Source of the DNA: a virus
IMG/VR virus record: IMGVR_UViG_3300034789_000647
Coordinates: 1-25,436 of that record
Reading direction: 5' to 3' (one strand)
Length of the DNA: 25,436 nucleotides
In this document: positions 19,209 through 25,436 of the stretch, one piece after another
Numbering within the stretch: the stretch's first letter is position 1
How the letters are laid out: every line of letters starts with the position of its first letter
Notes under the pieces: model-generated
What the model saw: only the letters and a program-made list of their open reading frames with translations
The model's database searches: none
What the model was told of the DNA's origin: nothing
Translations under genes and position numbers: made by a program

Positions 19209-19880
19209 ATGACTTCAAAAATGAATGCAAAACTAGTTTCTGTTACACCTGATGCTGAACAGACAATGGCATATATTGCTAGAGTCTCTAATCCATCCAA
19301 TCAGGATAACGAAAAGTATGCAAGACTTCTCAGTTATTGTATTAAACACAATCACTGGTCTGTGTTTGAACAAAGTACAATGACTTTGGAAATTGAAACT
19401 ACCCGGGCTATTGCAGCCCAAATTTTGAGACATCGTAGCTTTACATTTCAGGAGTTTAGTCAAAGGTACGCAAGTTCTACTTTACTTGGTGAGAAAATCC
19501 CTCTCCCAGAACTCCGCCGTCAAGATAACAAGAACCGTCAGAATAGTATAGATGATCTTGATCCATTTGTTCAACAGAAACTTGAGATGCAGATGCAAAC
19601 TCTGTTTGATTCATCTATGGCACTGTATGAACAAATGCTTGGACATGGTGTTGCAAAGGAATGTGCTCGTAATGTGCTACCCCTCTGTGTACCTACAAGA
19701 ATCTACATGACTGGTTCTTGCCGTTCTTGGATCCATTACATCTCCCTGAGGTCTGCAAATGGAACACAAAAAGAACACATGCAAGTCGCAGAATCCTGTA
19801 AACAAATCTTTATCGAACAGTTCCCAACAGTTGCAGAGGCACTGGAGTGGACTGTATCGAGTGGAGATAAGAAAAAGTGA
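19209..19880 (+). CDS. thyX: flavin-dependent thymidylate synthase
   Basis: Makes dTMP from dUMP using methylenetetrahydrofolate, FAD and NADPH. The 223 residues include the diagnostic RHR-x7-S motif, RHRSFTFQEFSQRY from about residue 74, and the C-terminal catalytic region GSCRSWIHYISLRSA. The ATG at 19209 starts three bases after the previous stop; the frame open upstream to 19164 lies in that gene. It belongs with phage nucleotide metabolism and would use NADPH from zwf/gnd activity. Confidence 0.96.
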   Translation: MTSKMNAKLVSVTPDAEQTMAYIARVSNPSNQDNEKYARLLSYCIKHNHWSVFEQSTMTLEIETTRAIAAQILRHRSFTFQEFSQRYASSTLLGEKIPLPELRRQDNKNRQNSIDDLDPFVQQKLEMQMQTLFDSSMALYEQMLGHGVAKECARNVLPLCVPTRIYMTGSCRSWIHYISLRSANGTQKEHMQVAESCKQIFIEQFPTVAEALEWTVSSGDKKK

Positions 19881-19995
19881 TACTTGGATACCGTATCATC
19901 ATTCATTGACATATGAACAAGCATATGGTATCCTTAAGAAGATAAGGAAACAAAATCCTGATGACCATAGATTCAGAATTACTCCTGACTCATAA
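19861..19995 (+). CDS. small hypothetical protein overlapping the thyX end
   Basis: About 44 residues: EIRKSDTWIPYHHSLTYEQA, then YGILKKIRKQNPDDHRFRIT and PDS. The strand-turn-helix-strand pattern and the Trp/Tyr content look like a real small domain. No ATG is available: GTG at 19861 or CTG at 19852 are candidate starts, the latter nearer to GGAG at 19844. It overlaps thyX by 20 bases or more. Confidence 0.5.
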   Translation: MEIRKSDTWIPYHHSLTYEQAYGILKKIRKQNPDDHRFRITPDS

Positions 19996-20000
19996 ACATT

Positions 20001-20519
20001 ATGAACATTTTTGTTACTGACCCTGATCCAATTGAATGTGCTAAAGTTCTCCCTGATAAACACGTTGTTAAGATGCCACTTGAATGCTGTCAAATGCTAT
20101 CTATTGTTGCATCTGACAAATGGGGTCGTGGATATGGAACTCTTCCCAAAGCGAATGGTGAACCATATAAAACTGATAAAGGTGCATTCCGTCATCATCC
20201 ATGCACTGTATGGGCTAATGAAACCGTACAAAACCATAGGTGGTTAATCAGACATGGACTTGCACTATGTGCAGAATACTCTAATAGATATCAGAAAATT
20301 CATTCCTGTCTATCTACACTTGCACATGCAGACAAACTCTTTCCGATAGATGCAATTCATCTATCAAAACTAACACCATTCGTCAGAGCAATGCCCGATG
20401 AGTTTAAACTTGACACAAGCATTGATACTTTTACTGCTTACAAAATGTACATTAGCAGCAAACCTTGGGTTGCATCTAATTATCTTCGTGACCCGTCCCG
20501 CAAACCAGATTGGATTTAA
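20001..20519 (+). CDS. conserved phage protein of the DPxxCAxxLxDKHVVKM type
   Basis: A 172-residue protein with a distinctive N-terminus, MNIFVTDPDPIECAKVLPDK, then HVVKMPLECCQML; a middle HHPCTVWANETVQNHRWLIR; and a C-terminal YISSKPWVASNYLRDPSRKP. I recognise this arrangement as common in phages of many kinds, but I cannot name a proven activity. The repeated conserved His, Cys and Lys could form an active site, so an enzyme is likely. Confidence 0.75.
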   Translation: MNIFVTDPDPIECAKVLPDKHVVKMPLECCQMLSIVASDKWGRGYGTLPKANGEPYKTDKGAFRHHPCTVWANETVQNHRWLIRHGLALCAEYSNRYQKIHSCLSTLAHADKLFPIDAIHLSKLTPFVRAMPDEFKLDTSIDTFTAYKMYISSKPWVASNYLRDPSRKPDWI

Positions 20520-20521
20520 CT

Positions 20522-20761
20522 ATGCCAACATACCCAGTAATAAATAAAACCACTGGAGAGAAGAAAGAACTCTCAATGACCATGAAAGAATATTGTGTCT
20601 GGAAGGATGAAAATCCTGACTGGGACAAAGACTGGTCAGTAGGATGTGCTTCTTCTGTCAGTGAAGTTGGAGATTGGAGGAACAAAGTTCCAGGAGATCT
20701 TCAGACAAAAATTAACAACATTAAAAAAGGACATTACGGTTCTACAATTCAGGGATTCTAA
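20522..20761 (+). CDS. small conserved phage protein, FmdB-like N-terminus
   Basis: A 79-residue protein from the ATG at 20522. MPTYPVINKTTGEKKELSMT resembles the start of FmdB-type zinc ribbons, but the cysteine pairs are missing (only two scattered Cys). The middle is Trp- and Asp-rich (ENPDWDKDWSVGCASS). Similar proteins occur in other marine phages, from memory. It is followed two bases later by phoH. The function is unknown. Confidence 0.7.
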   Translation: MPTYPVINKTTGEKKELSMTMKEYCVWKDENPDWDKDWSVGCASSVSEVGDWRNKVPGDLQTKINNIKKGHYGSTIQGF

Positions 20762-20763
20762 GT

Positions 20764-21516
20764 ATGCCAAGATCGAGAAAGAAAACTACACCAGATATTA
20801 ATGGTATGTCTGCAAAACAAATGAAACGCAGGAAACCAATTAACTCTGATATGCTGGTTGGTGTTGAACCATTAACACCAGCTCAAGAAAAGGTATTTGC
20901 TGACTGGGAAGCGGATAAAAATCTTTTCATGTTCGGTGCTGCTGGTACTGGTAAAACTTTTATCGGTCTTTATCTTGCTCTAAGAGAAGTTCTAAAGGAA
21001 GATAGTCCATATGATAAAGTTTATGTGGTCAGATCTCTAGTATCCACAAGGGAGATTGGTTTCCTACCTGGTGACCATGAAGATAAGTCATCTCTTTACC
21101 AGATTCCATATAAGAATATGGTGAAGTTCATGTTTGAAATGCCAGATGATAATTCATTTGAAATGTTGTATGGTAATCTGAAGACTCAAGAGACTATCTC
21201 TTTCTGGTCTACTTCATTCATCCGTGGTACTACATTTGATCGTGCTATTATCATTGTTGATGAGTGTCAGAACCTGAACTTCCATGAACTTGATTCTATT
21301 ATCACCCGTGTTGGTGAAGATTCTAAGATCATGTTCTGTGGTGATGTTCAACAAACTGATCTTGTCAAAGCAAATGAGAAGAATGGTATCTTAGATTTCA
21401 TGAGTATCCTTCGCTTGATGGATGAGTTTGGTATGACTGAGTTTGGTGTTGATGATATTGTTCGCTCTGGTCTAATCAAGAGTTATCTTGTCAGTAAAAT
21501 TAGTCTAGGGTTCTGA
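20764..21516 (+). CDS. phoH: PhoH-like P-loop ATPase
   Basis: A 250-residue single-domain NTPase. The Walker A is GAAGTGKT (58-65), the Walker B IIIVDECQN, and a sensor-like MFCGDVQQTD follows. A basic N-terminal tail (PRSRKKTTPD) precedes the domain. PhoH-like proteins are widespread in marine phages; an RNA- or DNA-dependent helicase-type activity is suspected but the role is not established. It is not necessarily controlled by phosphate here: I see no Pho box upstream. It overlaps the exonuclease gene by one base. Confidence 0.93.
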   Translation: MPRSRKKTTPDINGMSAKQMKRRKPINSDMLVGVEPLTPAQEKVFADWEADKNLFMFGAAGTGKTFIGLYLALREVLKEDSPYDKVYVVRSLVSTREIGFLPGDHEDKSSLYQIPYKNMVKFMFEMPDDNSFEMLYGNLKTQETISFWSTSFIRGTTFDRAIIIVDECQNLNFHELDSIITRVGEDSKIMFCGDVQQTDLVKANEKNGILDFMSILRLMDEFGMTEFGVDDIVRSGLIKSYLVSKISLGF

Positions 21517-22178
21517 TGTTCAATCATGTACAGGTGAACTTACCTGATAAGTTAACAAGAGAAACTATTGATGGTAAGAGATACTACAAAGTCCCTGGTC
21601 ATGAGGATAAGAAACTAGTCTCTGTTACTACCGTGACTAGTTTCCAGTCTGCTAAATCTATTGCGGCATGGAGAAGACGTGTAGGTGAAGAAGCAGCTAA
21701 TCGAAAGTCTAGACGTGCTGCTAGTCGGGGTACTGGTATGCACACCCTTACTGAATATTATTTGAAGAATGAAGAACTGCCAAAGGTTCAACCATTATCA
21801 GAATTCTTATTTAAGTTTGCTAAACCAGAATTAAATAAGATAGATAATATTCATGCACTAGAAACTCCCCTATATAGTTTTAAGTTAGGTATTGCAGGAA
21901 CCGTTGATTGTATTGCTGAGTACAACGGTGAACTTGCAGTAATTGATTTCAAAACTTCAGAGAAACCCAAACCTGAAGAATGGATTGAGGGTTATTTTGT
22001 GCAAGCTGTTGCATACGCTTGCATGTTATACGAGTTAACTGGTATAATAGTCAAGAAACTTGTTATCATTATGTCCTGTGAAAATGGAGAATGCGTTGTC
22101 TATGAAAAGTATCACAAAAAAGAATACATTAGAAAACTTACTCAGTATATACGAGAGTGGAAGTTTGCTCATGAATAA
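21516..22178 (+). CDS. PD-(D/E)XK exonuclease
   Basis: A 220-residue nuclease of the RecB-like PD-(D/E)XK superfamily. The motif order is RGTGMH (71-76), Glu116 region, GTVDCIAEY with Asp131, then AVIDFKTS with Asp144 and Lys146, and a later QAVAYA helix with the conserved Gln. This is the pattern of phage and mitochondrial (MGME1-like) single-strand exonucleases. It probably trims DNA in recombination or host DNA degradation. It starts on the last base of phoH and overlaps gp33 by 8 bases. Confidence 0.88.
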   Translation: MFNHVQVNLPDKLTRETIDGKRYYKVPGHEDKKLVSVTTVTSFQSAKSIAAWRRRVGEEAANRKSRRAASRGTGMHTLTEYYLKNEELPKVQPLSEFLFKFAKPELNKIDNIHALETPLYSFKLGIAGTVDCIAEYNGELAVIDFKTSEKPKPEEWIEGYFVQAVAYACMLYELTGIIVKKLVIIMSCENGECVVYEKYHKKEYIRKLTQYIREWKFAHE

Positions 22179-22440
22179 AAGTAAAGAAGCTATCAACGAA
22201 GTTCTTGAAGAAAAGTTCATGACTTCCAGTAAGTTTTCTATGGAGATCGAAAACATTGTAAAGTCTAGCAATGGAGAACTGAATTACATTGAAGCTATTC
22301 TTACTTTCTGCGAAGAGAATGAGATTGAGTTTGAATCAGTACCAAAGTTGTTGTCTAAGACATTGAAAGAAAAACTTAAGTATGATGCTCAAAGGTTATC
22401 ATTTATGAAAAGATCTTCTCGGGCAAAATTGCCTATTTGA
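22171..22440 (+). CDS. 33: gp33-like late transcription coactivator
   Basis: In T4, gp33 bridges host RNA polymerase and the gp45 sliding clamp to activate late promoters. From the ATG at 22171 the product is 89 residues: MNKSKEAINEVLEEKFMTSS, KFSMEIENIVKSSNGELNYI, and a C-terminus ending LKEKLKYDAQRLSFMKRSSR. This matches my memory of cyanophage gp33 in length and pattern, and the position before gp59 and gp32 fits. The frame open upstream of 22171 lies inside the exonuclease gene. It would work on TATAAATA boxes such as those at 10587 and 12712. Confidence 0.8.
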   Translation: MNKSKEAINEVLEEKFMTSSKFSMEIENIVKSSNGELNYIEAILTFCEENEIEFESVPKLLSKTLKEKLKYDAQRLSFMKRSSRAKLPI

Positions 22441-22441
22441 T

Positions 22442-23044
22442 ATGGATGGGTACGAGGTTTACAAGATATACCTCGCTCTAAAACTACATTTCACCAAAGA
22501 TACATACAACTTCTTTACTTTTAATGGTAAGTCTAGAGCGAGTCTATCTTCATTTGAAAAAAGAAACGATAGGTATTTCTTTAAAAAACTAGGTACAAAA
22601 TTTAATAGGGAAGAGATCATAGAGTTTTTTGTAAGTCACTTTATAGAAAACGAAAATACCTGGATAGGTAATATCTCAATCCACAAATCAAAGACATACG
22701 CTGGATGGAAAAATAAAATCCAGAGTATGTCATTTAATTTTAAACAAGAATTAGAATCTTTACTTGATGATAATGACAGTTTAGATTCATTGTTCAAAGT
22801 CCATGATGGCAAACATCCAATTATATTGAGAGAACATTTATCCGGTAATGTTTGTATAGAAACCATGGTAATTCTAAACACCTTGGTTAACTACGTTCCA
22901 TATTTTACTTCTAGTATAGCTGATCCCATTGTTTGGCCGGAGATCAAAAAGAAGGTAGTAAAATACGAACCATTCCTATCAGTGGACAAGTCTAAATATA
23001 AAGGTATTCTGTTAAAGTTATGCAATTCTTCGACAATGAAATAG
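22442..23044 (+). CDS. 59: gp59-like helicase loader
   Basis: T4 gp59 loads the gp41 helicase onto gp32-coated DNA. The 200 residues align by eye with T4 gp59 in length and motif order: VYKIYLALKLHFT, EKRNDRYFFKKLGTKF, ENTWIGNIS and a helical C-terminal half (NVCIETMVILNTLVNYVPYF). It lies just upstream of gp32, its partner, with one small gene between, and overlaps that gene by 25 bases. Confidence 0.88.
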   Translation: MDGYEVYKIYLALKLHFTKDTYNFFTFNGKSRASLSSFEKRNDRYFFKKLGTKFNREEIIEFFVSHFIENENTWIGNISIHKSKTYAGWKNKIQSMSFNFKQELESLLDDNDSLDSLFKVHDGKHPIILREHLSGNVCIETMVILNTLVNYVPYFTSSIADPIVWPEIKKKVVKYEPFLSVDKSKYKGILLKLCNSSTMK

Positions 23045-23355
23045 TTCGTTCTGAAGCTGCAGAAATGATGCAAACTTATGAGGACATTGTTGACCTCATG
23101 GGATCTGCAAAGTTTAAATCTCCAGAAGGACTAGAGCTCTACTTAAACAAAGTATCTCGTATGATTGAACTACAGGAGATGATTTATTTTCGTGCTAAAT
23201 ATTCTAGTGAAGAAGACGCACAAGAATTTGTCACGTTTTTGAATATGTCATTCCCTCTTGTAGCTGTCGAGGGTGAAACAGATGTCACCGAGTCCTTTCG
23301 GCGGATGAAATCCGATATTGAAAGGATGAAACAGTCAATGCACAAAGGTGGTTGA
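23020..23355 (+). CDS. DUF1825-like protein between gp59 and gp32
   Basis: A 111-residue helical protein, MQFFDNEIVRSEAAEMMQTY, then a long amphipathic helix region (EGLELYLNKVSRMIELQEMI) and a Met-rich end (FRRMKSDIERMKQSM). The start, xFFDxEIVxxEA, is the signature I know from DUF1825, a family typical of cyanobacteria, so the gene may have been taken from a host. The function is unknown. Its TGA stop is in the -35 box of the gp32 promoter. Confidence 0.72.
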   Translation: MQFFDNEIVRSEAAEMMQTYEDIVDLMGSAKFKSPEGLELYLNKVSRMIELQEMIYFRAKYSSEEDAQEFVTFLNMSFPLVAVEGETDVTESFRRMKSDIERMKQSMHKGG

Positions 23356-23380
23356 CTGATCCCCGTCCATCTGGTATAAT
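23352..23380 (+). promoter_or_regulatory. sigma70 promoter for gp32
   Basis: TTGACT (23352-23357, five of six), 17-base spacer, perfect TATAAT (23375-23380) with an extended TG at 23372-23373. The upstream TGA stop lies in the -35. Arms CCATCT (23367-23372) and AGGTGG (23385-23390), pairing with one T-G, flank the -10. It is the third promoter here with this layout. Confidence 0.85.
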
Positions 23381-23386
23381 AACTAG

Positions 23387-23434
23387 GTGGTCAAAACCAC
23401 AAAGGCCAAATACTTACAAATACGGAGAATACAC
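23387..23434 (+). promoter_or_regulatory. gp32 mRNA leader with possible autogenous operator
   Basis: A short hairpin GTGGT/ACCAC with loop CAAA (23387-23400) near the 5' end is followed by an A-rich unstructured stretch to GGAG (23424-23427) and the ATG at 23435. T4 gp32 represses its own translation by binding a folded 5' element and spreading over unstructured leader; this leader has the same plan. A pseudoknot like that of T4 is not evident. Confidence 0.45.
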
Positions 23435-24385
23435 ATGTCTTTTGCTGCACTCAAGAAAAATTCCAATTCATCTTTTGAGAAACTGACTCGCGAACTAGAG
23501 AAAGTTGCGAGTACACAACAAGGATCATCGAGTGATGATCGTTTCTGGAAACCCGAGATGGATAAGTCTGGTAATGGTTACGCTGTGATCCGTTTCCTTC
23601 CCGCACCTGAAGGGGAAGATCTTCCTTGGGCTAAAGTTTTTAGTCACGCATTCCAAGGACCCGGAGGATGGTATATTGAAAATTCGTTGACTACGATTAA
23701 CAAGTCTGATCCTATTGGAGAACTGAATCGCGAACTCTGGAACAGTGGTCGTGACTCTGATAAAGAAATTGCACGTAAACAGAAACGCAAACTGTCTTAC
23801 TACAGCAACATCTATGTCGTTCGTGATCCTCTGCATCCAGAGAATGAAGGACAAGTGTTCTTGTACAAGTTCGGTAAGAAGATCTATGATAAGATCATCG
23901 GTGCAATGCAACCTGAGTTTGAAGATGAAACCCCAATCAATCCTTTTGATTTCTGGCAGGGTGCTGACTTCAAACTGAAGATCAAGAAAGTTGCAGGTTA
24001 CTGGAACTATGATTCTTCTGAGTTTGCATCTGTATCTACTCTTGGTAACTTTGAAGATAGTCAACTAGAGGAAATCTATTCTAAGACTCATTCTCTTTCT
24101 GCGTTCACTGATGCTTCAAACTTCAAGACTTATGAAGAACTTCAGAAACGTTTGAACACTGTGTTAAACACCAAGAAACAACCTCGTGTTGACATGGAGA
24201 CTGAAGAGAACGAACTAGAAGATATGTCTGAAGGTCGTGGATTCAATGCACCTGACATCACAATGTCTGCTCGTGTTACTCCACCAACACCAGAACCAGT
24301 TCGTGAGGAAGTTAAACCACGCGAATCAACTGATGATGACGATGCACTGAGTTTCTTTGCAAACCTTGCTGAGTTTGATGACTAA
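23435..24385 (+). CDS. 32: single-stranded DNA binding protein gp32
   Basis: Coats single-stranded DNA during replication and recombination. The 316 residues follow T4 gp32: a basic N-terminal cooperativity region (AALKKNSNSSFEKL), an OB-fold core with YYSNIYVVRDPLHPENEGQV and FLYKFGKKIYDKI, and a long acidic C-terminal tail ending DDDDALSFFANLAEFDD for partner binding. There are no cysteines at all, so the zinc site of T4 gp32 is absent. The ATG at 23435 follows GGAG by seven bases. It has its own promoter and terminator. Confidence 0.95.
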   Translation: MSFAALKKNSNSSFEKLTRELEKVASTQQGSSSDDRFWKPEMDKSGNGYAVIRFLPAPEGEDLPWAKVFSHAFQGPGGWYIENSLTTINKSDPIGELNRELWNSGRDSDKEIARKQKRKLSYYSNIYVVRDPLHPENEGQVFLYKFGKKIYDKIIGAMQPEFEDETPINPFDFWQGADFKLKIKKVAGYWNYDSSEFASVSTLGNFEDSQLEEIYSKTHSLSAFTDASNFKTYEELQKRLNTVLNTKKQPRVDMETEENELEDMSEGRGFNAPDITMSARVTPPTPEPVREEVKPRESTDDDDALSFFANLAEFDD

Positions 24386-24390
24386 TAAGA

Positions 24391-24417
24391 AGGGGGTCCT
24401 AAGACCCCCTTTTTTTA
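24391..24417. terminator. terminator between convergent gp32 and gp53
   Basis: GGGGGTC/GACCCCC with loop CTAA (24392-24409), then eight T (24410-24417). It is strong for gp32. On the - strand the same stem is followed by a T-rich but interrupted run, so it may also end the baseplate transcript. The last Ts overlap the gp53 stop codon. Confidence 0.92.
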
Positions 24418-25164
24418 TACCTTTTCTGAAATTCTATATCCGTCATCAGTAATCTTATATTCTGTACTGTATTCTAGTAACCCTGCAATTTCATCTTCCA
24501 TAATACTTATAGCAAGAGTCGTAGGTAAGTATATAAGTTTTTTCAATTCATTTAATGAGTATTCATATTCTCTGTTCGTGACCTTAGTTAAATTCTGTTG
24601 AGCTGTTACAGTAGTATCAACAAATGTAGCTGGTTCATCTTGATCATTGAACGATGTTACATCTCGATATGTAAATGACCAGGTTTCAAAAGCACCATTA
24701 CCACTATTTGCTGCTTGATTAAAAACTTTAGGATAATATCCAGACTGTTTTTGTGTAGTGCTATTGGTATACATTTCTATTACGATACCAGCTTCTAACA
24801 CTATGTTTTGTTTACTGTCTTTTATCTCTGTTGTTTCCCAGTGTCTTGGGTCGTCTGATGTAGAACCATATTTTTCATTAATATAAACATCCATCTGATC
24901 ATGATCCAGAGGCCATTCTGTATTCATATTGGTTATGTTATTCAATAACAAGATCGCCCAAAATTTTTCTGGGTCATCATATGCAGCATGAGCAATTGAA
25001 TCTGGTGTTTCACCTGGTTTAATTGTATATTGTTTGGATGATGCATACACTGCATTAAAACTATCTCTAGCTCTTACTCTACGAAATAGATTCTTAGATA
25101 GTTTAAACTTACCAGCTACTTTAAAGTCTGGATATAGAAAGTTGGGTGTTGAGTTGAATAACAT
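24415..25164 (-). CDS. 53: baseplate wedge protein gp53
   Basis: gp53 joins baseplate wedges into the star around the hub. The 249 residues open MLFNSTPNFLYPDFKVAGKF, with a LysM-like segment (YTIKPGETPDSIAHAAYDDP, about residues 46-65) followed by EKFWAILLLNNITNMNTEWP, the hallmark of phage gp53 proteins, and a variable C-terminal half. It is somewhat longer than T4 gp53 (196). It lies on the - strand with the gp48-like gene ending two bases upstream of its start. Confidence 0.88.
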   Translation of the reverse strand: MLFNSTPNFLYPDFKVAGKFKLSKNLFRRVRARDSFNAVYASSKQYTIKPGETPDSIAHAAYDDPEKFWAILLLNNITNMNTEWPLDHDQMDVYINEKYGSTSDDPRHWETTEIKDSKQNIVLEAGIVIEMYTNSTTQKQSGYYPKVFNQAANSGNGAFETWSFTYRDVTSFNDQDEPATFVDTTVTAQQNLTKVTNREYEYSLNELKKLIYLPTTLAISIMEDEIAGLLEYSTEYKITDDGYRISEKV

Positions 25165-25166
25165 TT

Positions 25167-25436
25167 TTAGAAACCGTCAGCAACGTCTGAATTTGTGATG
25201 ATAGACATTTCACCAAATGACATTGTTAAATTATATGCAATAGGTTGAGGAGTTCCATCCATCATACGTGTCGCCCACACACCATCTGGAGTATATTGAA
25301 CAGATATGTTTTTGCATACACACTGTTTTAGTCTTGGTAGAGAATCTATTTCAGACCCTTGATACTTCCATTTAAGATTGAATATATTTGGTAGTGTTAA
25401 CCATCTGTCAACTTCAGGTCTTCCAGCAAAACCTCC
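25167..25436 (-). CDS. C-terminal part of a baseplate/tube protein, gp48-like (partial)
   Basis: The gene runs out of the window; 89 C-terminal residues are visible. GRPEVDRWLTLPNIFNLKWK, then YTPDGVWATRMMDGTPQPIA and YNLTMSFGEMSIITNSDV, ending ADGF. A beta-rich fold with strands of the tail-tube type and the location upstream of gp53 point to a baseplate tube cap such as gp48, or gp54. This is inferred from context and pattern, not proven. Confidence 0.6.
   Translation of the reverse strand, partial: GGFAGRPEVDRWLTLPNIFNLKWKYQGSEIDSLPRLKQCVCKNISVQYTPDGVWATRMMDGTPQPIAYNLTMSFGEMSIITNSDVADGF

Noticed and set aside
19908-19936. TTGACA near the end of the small gene after thyX
   Set aside because: The sequence 17 bases downstream (TATCCT-like) is a poor -10 and the site is inside coding sequence.

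Overview
The window is part of a T4-like cyanophage genome (a cyanomyovirus of marine Synechococcus or Prochlorococcus). The evidence is the mix of T4 core genes (rnh, gp59, gp32, gp33, gp53, a gp48-like end) with host-type photosynthesis and carbon-metabolism genes (psbA, psbD, petE, PTOX, two hli, petF, gnd, zwf, talC, speD), plus phoH, thyX and ten tRNA genes. The DNA is AT-rich, very tightly packed and almost all on the + strand. Only the last kilobase, a baseplate module, is on the - strand and converges on gp32.

Layout. 1-500: small genes of unknown role. 500-3010: gnd and zwf, the oxidative pentose phosphate pair, with a 43-codon out-of-frame gene across their junction. 3010-4780: a run of very small, overlapping, mostly membrane-anchored genes ending in a staphylococcal-nuclease-like enzyme. 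4790-5650: plastocyanin and plastoquinol terminal oxidase. 5640-10560: a tRNA region (Ser, Arg, Asn, Val, Pro, Ile, Met/Ile2, Thr, Leu, Gly) mixed with a secreted lysozyme-like protein, transaldolase, a Phd-like antitoxin, a secreted HExxH protein, and two gene-free stretches with many hairpins. 10560-12670: a secreted barrel-like protein, hli, ferredoxin, a second 35-residue hli and small membrane proteins. 12690-15680: psbA behind a structured leader, two unknown genes, psbD, and a 22-codon cysteine-rich peptide. 15700-17580: speD, glutaredoxin and unknown genes. 17585-24390: replication, repair and transcription genes (rnh, thyX, phoH, a PD-(D/E)XK exonuclease, gp33, gp59, a DUF1825-like protein, gp32). 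24415-25436 (-): gp53 and the end of a gp48-like gene.

How the genes work together. talC, zwf and gnd would push host carbon flux into the pentose phosphate pathway, giving NADPH and ribose for phage nucleotides. psbA, psbD, hli, petE, PTOX and petF would keep light-driven electron flow going. thyX and glutaredoxin feed DNA precursor synthesis, and rnh, gp59 and gp32 form the replication module. gp33 links replication to late transcription.

Regulation is unusually legible. Four promoters have a perfect TTGACA-17-TATAAT arrangement, and the gp32 promoter differs from this at one base. Several place the upstream gene's TGA stop inside the -35 box, and three have inverted repeats flanking the -10 box. 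Two perfect T4-type late boxes (TATAAATA) precede the barrel-like gene and psbA. The psbA leader can fold as a hairpin, an H-type pseudoknot and a second hairpin. All family names come from reading the translations; no database search was run.
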